13,759 nucleotides of DNA, from positions 1-13,759 of the forward strand of contig CANRMG010000028.1 of the NCBI GenBank assembly GCA_947631675.1, written 5' to 3'. Of the stretch, positions 12,951 to 13,759 are shown piece after piece; positions within the stretch are counted from its first letter, which is position 1; each line of letters starts with the position of its first letter. Source of the stretch: an uncultured Oscillospiraceae bacterium. GTDB taxonomy: Bacteria > Bacillota_A > Clostridia > Oscillospirales > Oscillospiraceae. The notes beneath the pieces were generated by a model. The model saw nothing but the letters and a program-made list of their open reading frames with translations, did no database searches and had not been told where the DNA came from. The position numbers and the translations under genes are program-made.

Positions 12951-13759
12951 ATGGAGAAAAAGATCAAGAAAAATCCGCTCAGCCTGCAGATCGACCCCAA
13001 CCTGTTCCAGCGGGCCAGCGACGAGGAGAAGGCTCAGATCGTCACCCAGCGGGAGTCCGTCTCCTTCATGCGGGACGCCATGCGCCGGCTCGTCCACAAC
13101 CGGATGGCGATGATATGCCTGGTGATCCTGGTGGTCATCACCCTCATCGCCATCATCGTCCCCATGATCTATCCCTATACATACACCCAGCAGGACGTGA
13201 CGGGCAAATATCTGCAGCCCTTTGAGTACTCCGCCAAGGAGCAGGCCCGCATCAACGCCGGTCAGAAGGTGTTCCCCCACATCATGGGCACGGACAACCT
13301 GGGCCGTGACTACGCCATCCGCGTCATCTACGGTACCCGCATCTCCCTGATGGTGGGCTTCATCTCCGCGCTGATCGTGGTGTGCATCGGCATCCTGTAC
13401 GGGGCCATCTCCGGCTACTTCGGCGGGAAGGTGGACCTGATCATGATGCGCATCGTGGACATCATCTACTCTCTGCCGGACGTGCTCATCGTGATACTGC
13501 TGTCCGTGGCCATCAAGGATGTGATCAGCACCTCGAAAAGCGATTTGATCGTCCGCCTGGGAGCGGGCATGATCTCCATCTTCATCGTGTTCGGCCTGCT
13601 CTACTGGGTGGGCATGGCCCGGCAGGTGCGCGGCCAGATCCTCTCCATCAAGGAGCAGGAATATGTGCTGGCCTCCAAGGCCGCCGGCGCCTCCGCCATG
13701 CACATCATCCTCAAGCACATGATCCCCAACTGCATCTCCGTCATCATCATCACGGCGGC
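12951..13759 (+). CDS. Oligopeptide/dipeptide ABC transporter permease, OppC/DppC-like, cut by right edge
   Basis: The frame opens with ATG at 12951 after TGAGGT (12937-12942, overlapping the upstream stop) and stays open for 269 codons to the window end. An N-terminal cytoplasmic tail of about 50 residues precedes the first helix (about 53-72). Then come the family motif H-I-M-G-T-D-N-L-G-R-D-Y (about 112-123), V-I-Y-G-T-R-I-S-L, a helix with G-Y-F-G-G-K-V-D, D-I-I-Y-S-L-P-D-V-L, and the EAA loop Q-E-Y-V-L-A-S-K-A-A-G-A-S. It forms the permease pair with the gene 11 bp upstream. A segment rich in charged residues (E-Y-S-A-K-E-Q-A-R-I) before the G-T-D motif is longer than in simple OppC. The ATPases and a binding protein are expected to the right. 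Confidence 0.92.
   Translation, partial: MEKKIKKNPLSLQIDPNLFQRASDEEKAQIVTQRESVSFMRDAMRRLVHNRMAMICLVILVVITLIAIIVPMIYPYTYTQQDVTGKYLQPFEYSAKEQARINAGQKVFPHIMGTDNLGRDYAIRVIYGTRISLMVGFISALIVVCIGILYGAISGYFGGKVDLIMMRIVDIIYSLPDVLIVILLSVAIKDVISTSKSDLIVRLGAGMISIFIVFGLLYWVGMARQVRGQILSIKEQEYVLASKAAGASAMHIILKHMIPNCISVIIITA

Noticed and set aside
12903..13718. Minus-strand open frame opposite the OppC-like permease
   Set aside because: His/Asp-rich shadow; the plus strand encodes a standard permease with an EAA loop.

Overview
This window most likely comes from a GC-rich, low-G+C-phylum (Firmicutes/Bacillota) gut-type Clostridia, probably an Oscillospiraceae-like anaerobe. The grounds are Gram-positive gene content (ribonuclease J, GHKL kinase with LytTR regulator, XpaC/TelA pair), strong AGGAGG-type ribosome binding sites and strong GC bias at third codon positions. 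The exact genus cannot be read from the sequence alone. No rRNA, tRNA, CRISPR array or transposase gene was recognised.

Region 1 (1-3348, minus strand) is a four-gene operon. In transcription order it encodes an XpaC-like membrane protein, a TelA-family toxic-anion-resistance protein, a LemA-like protein and a secreted, membrane-anchored TPM-domain protein that runs off the left edge. It has a good promoter at 3380-3408 and looks like an envelope-stress or membrane-maintenance module whose biochemical role is poorly known. Region 2 (3416-8572, plus strand) starts from a back-to-back promoter. It carries rpe (ribulose-phosphate 3-epimerase), recR (recombination mediator), a leader with a perfect 10-bp hairpin, rnj (ribonuclease J), and, 34 bp downstream, a GHKL sensor histidine kinase with a large extracytoplasmic sensor region.

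Region 3 (8544-10833) holds a LytTR response regulator on the minus strand. Its 3' end overlaps the kinase tail-to-tail by 29 bp, and its 5' end is divergent from a MATE efflux gene. Two strong extended -10 promoters lie back to back between regulator and transporter, so the simplest model is a sensor-regulator-efflux circuit. A small DUF5655-type protein (10859-11260) follows the MATE gene. Region 4 (about 11280-11935) is distinctly lower in GC (about 48% in the gene, 30-42% downstream). It holds a stand-alone Ada-type metal-binding domain gene and then almost 400 bp without a convincing intact gene but rich in structure: two abutting hairpins, a textbook intrinsic terminator, a long bidirectional terminator-like element, an 18-bp perfect palindrome and a 12-bp perfect hairpin.

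Region 5 (12013-13759) begins an oligopeptide/dipeptide-type ABC transporter operon. It has one complete OppB/DppB-like permease and one OppC/DppC-like permease cut by the right edge; the binding protein and ATPases presumably lie to the right. The parts most worth follow-up are the structured 11618-12012 region, the rnj leader hairpin, and the unusual kinase/regulator/MATE arrangement.
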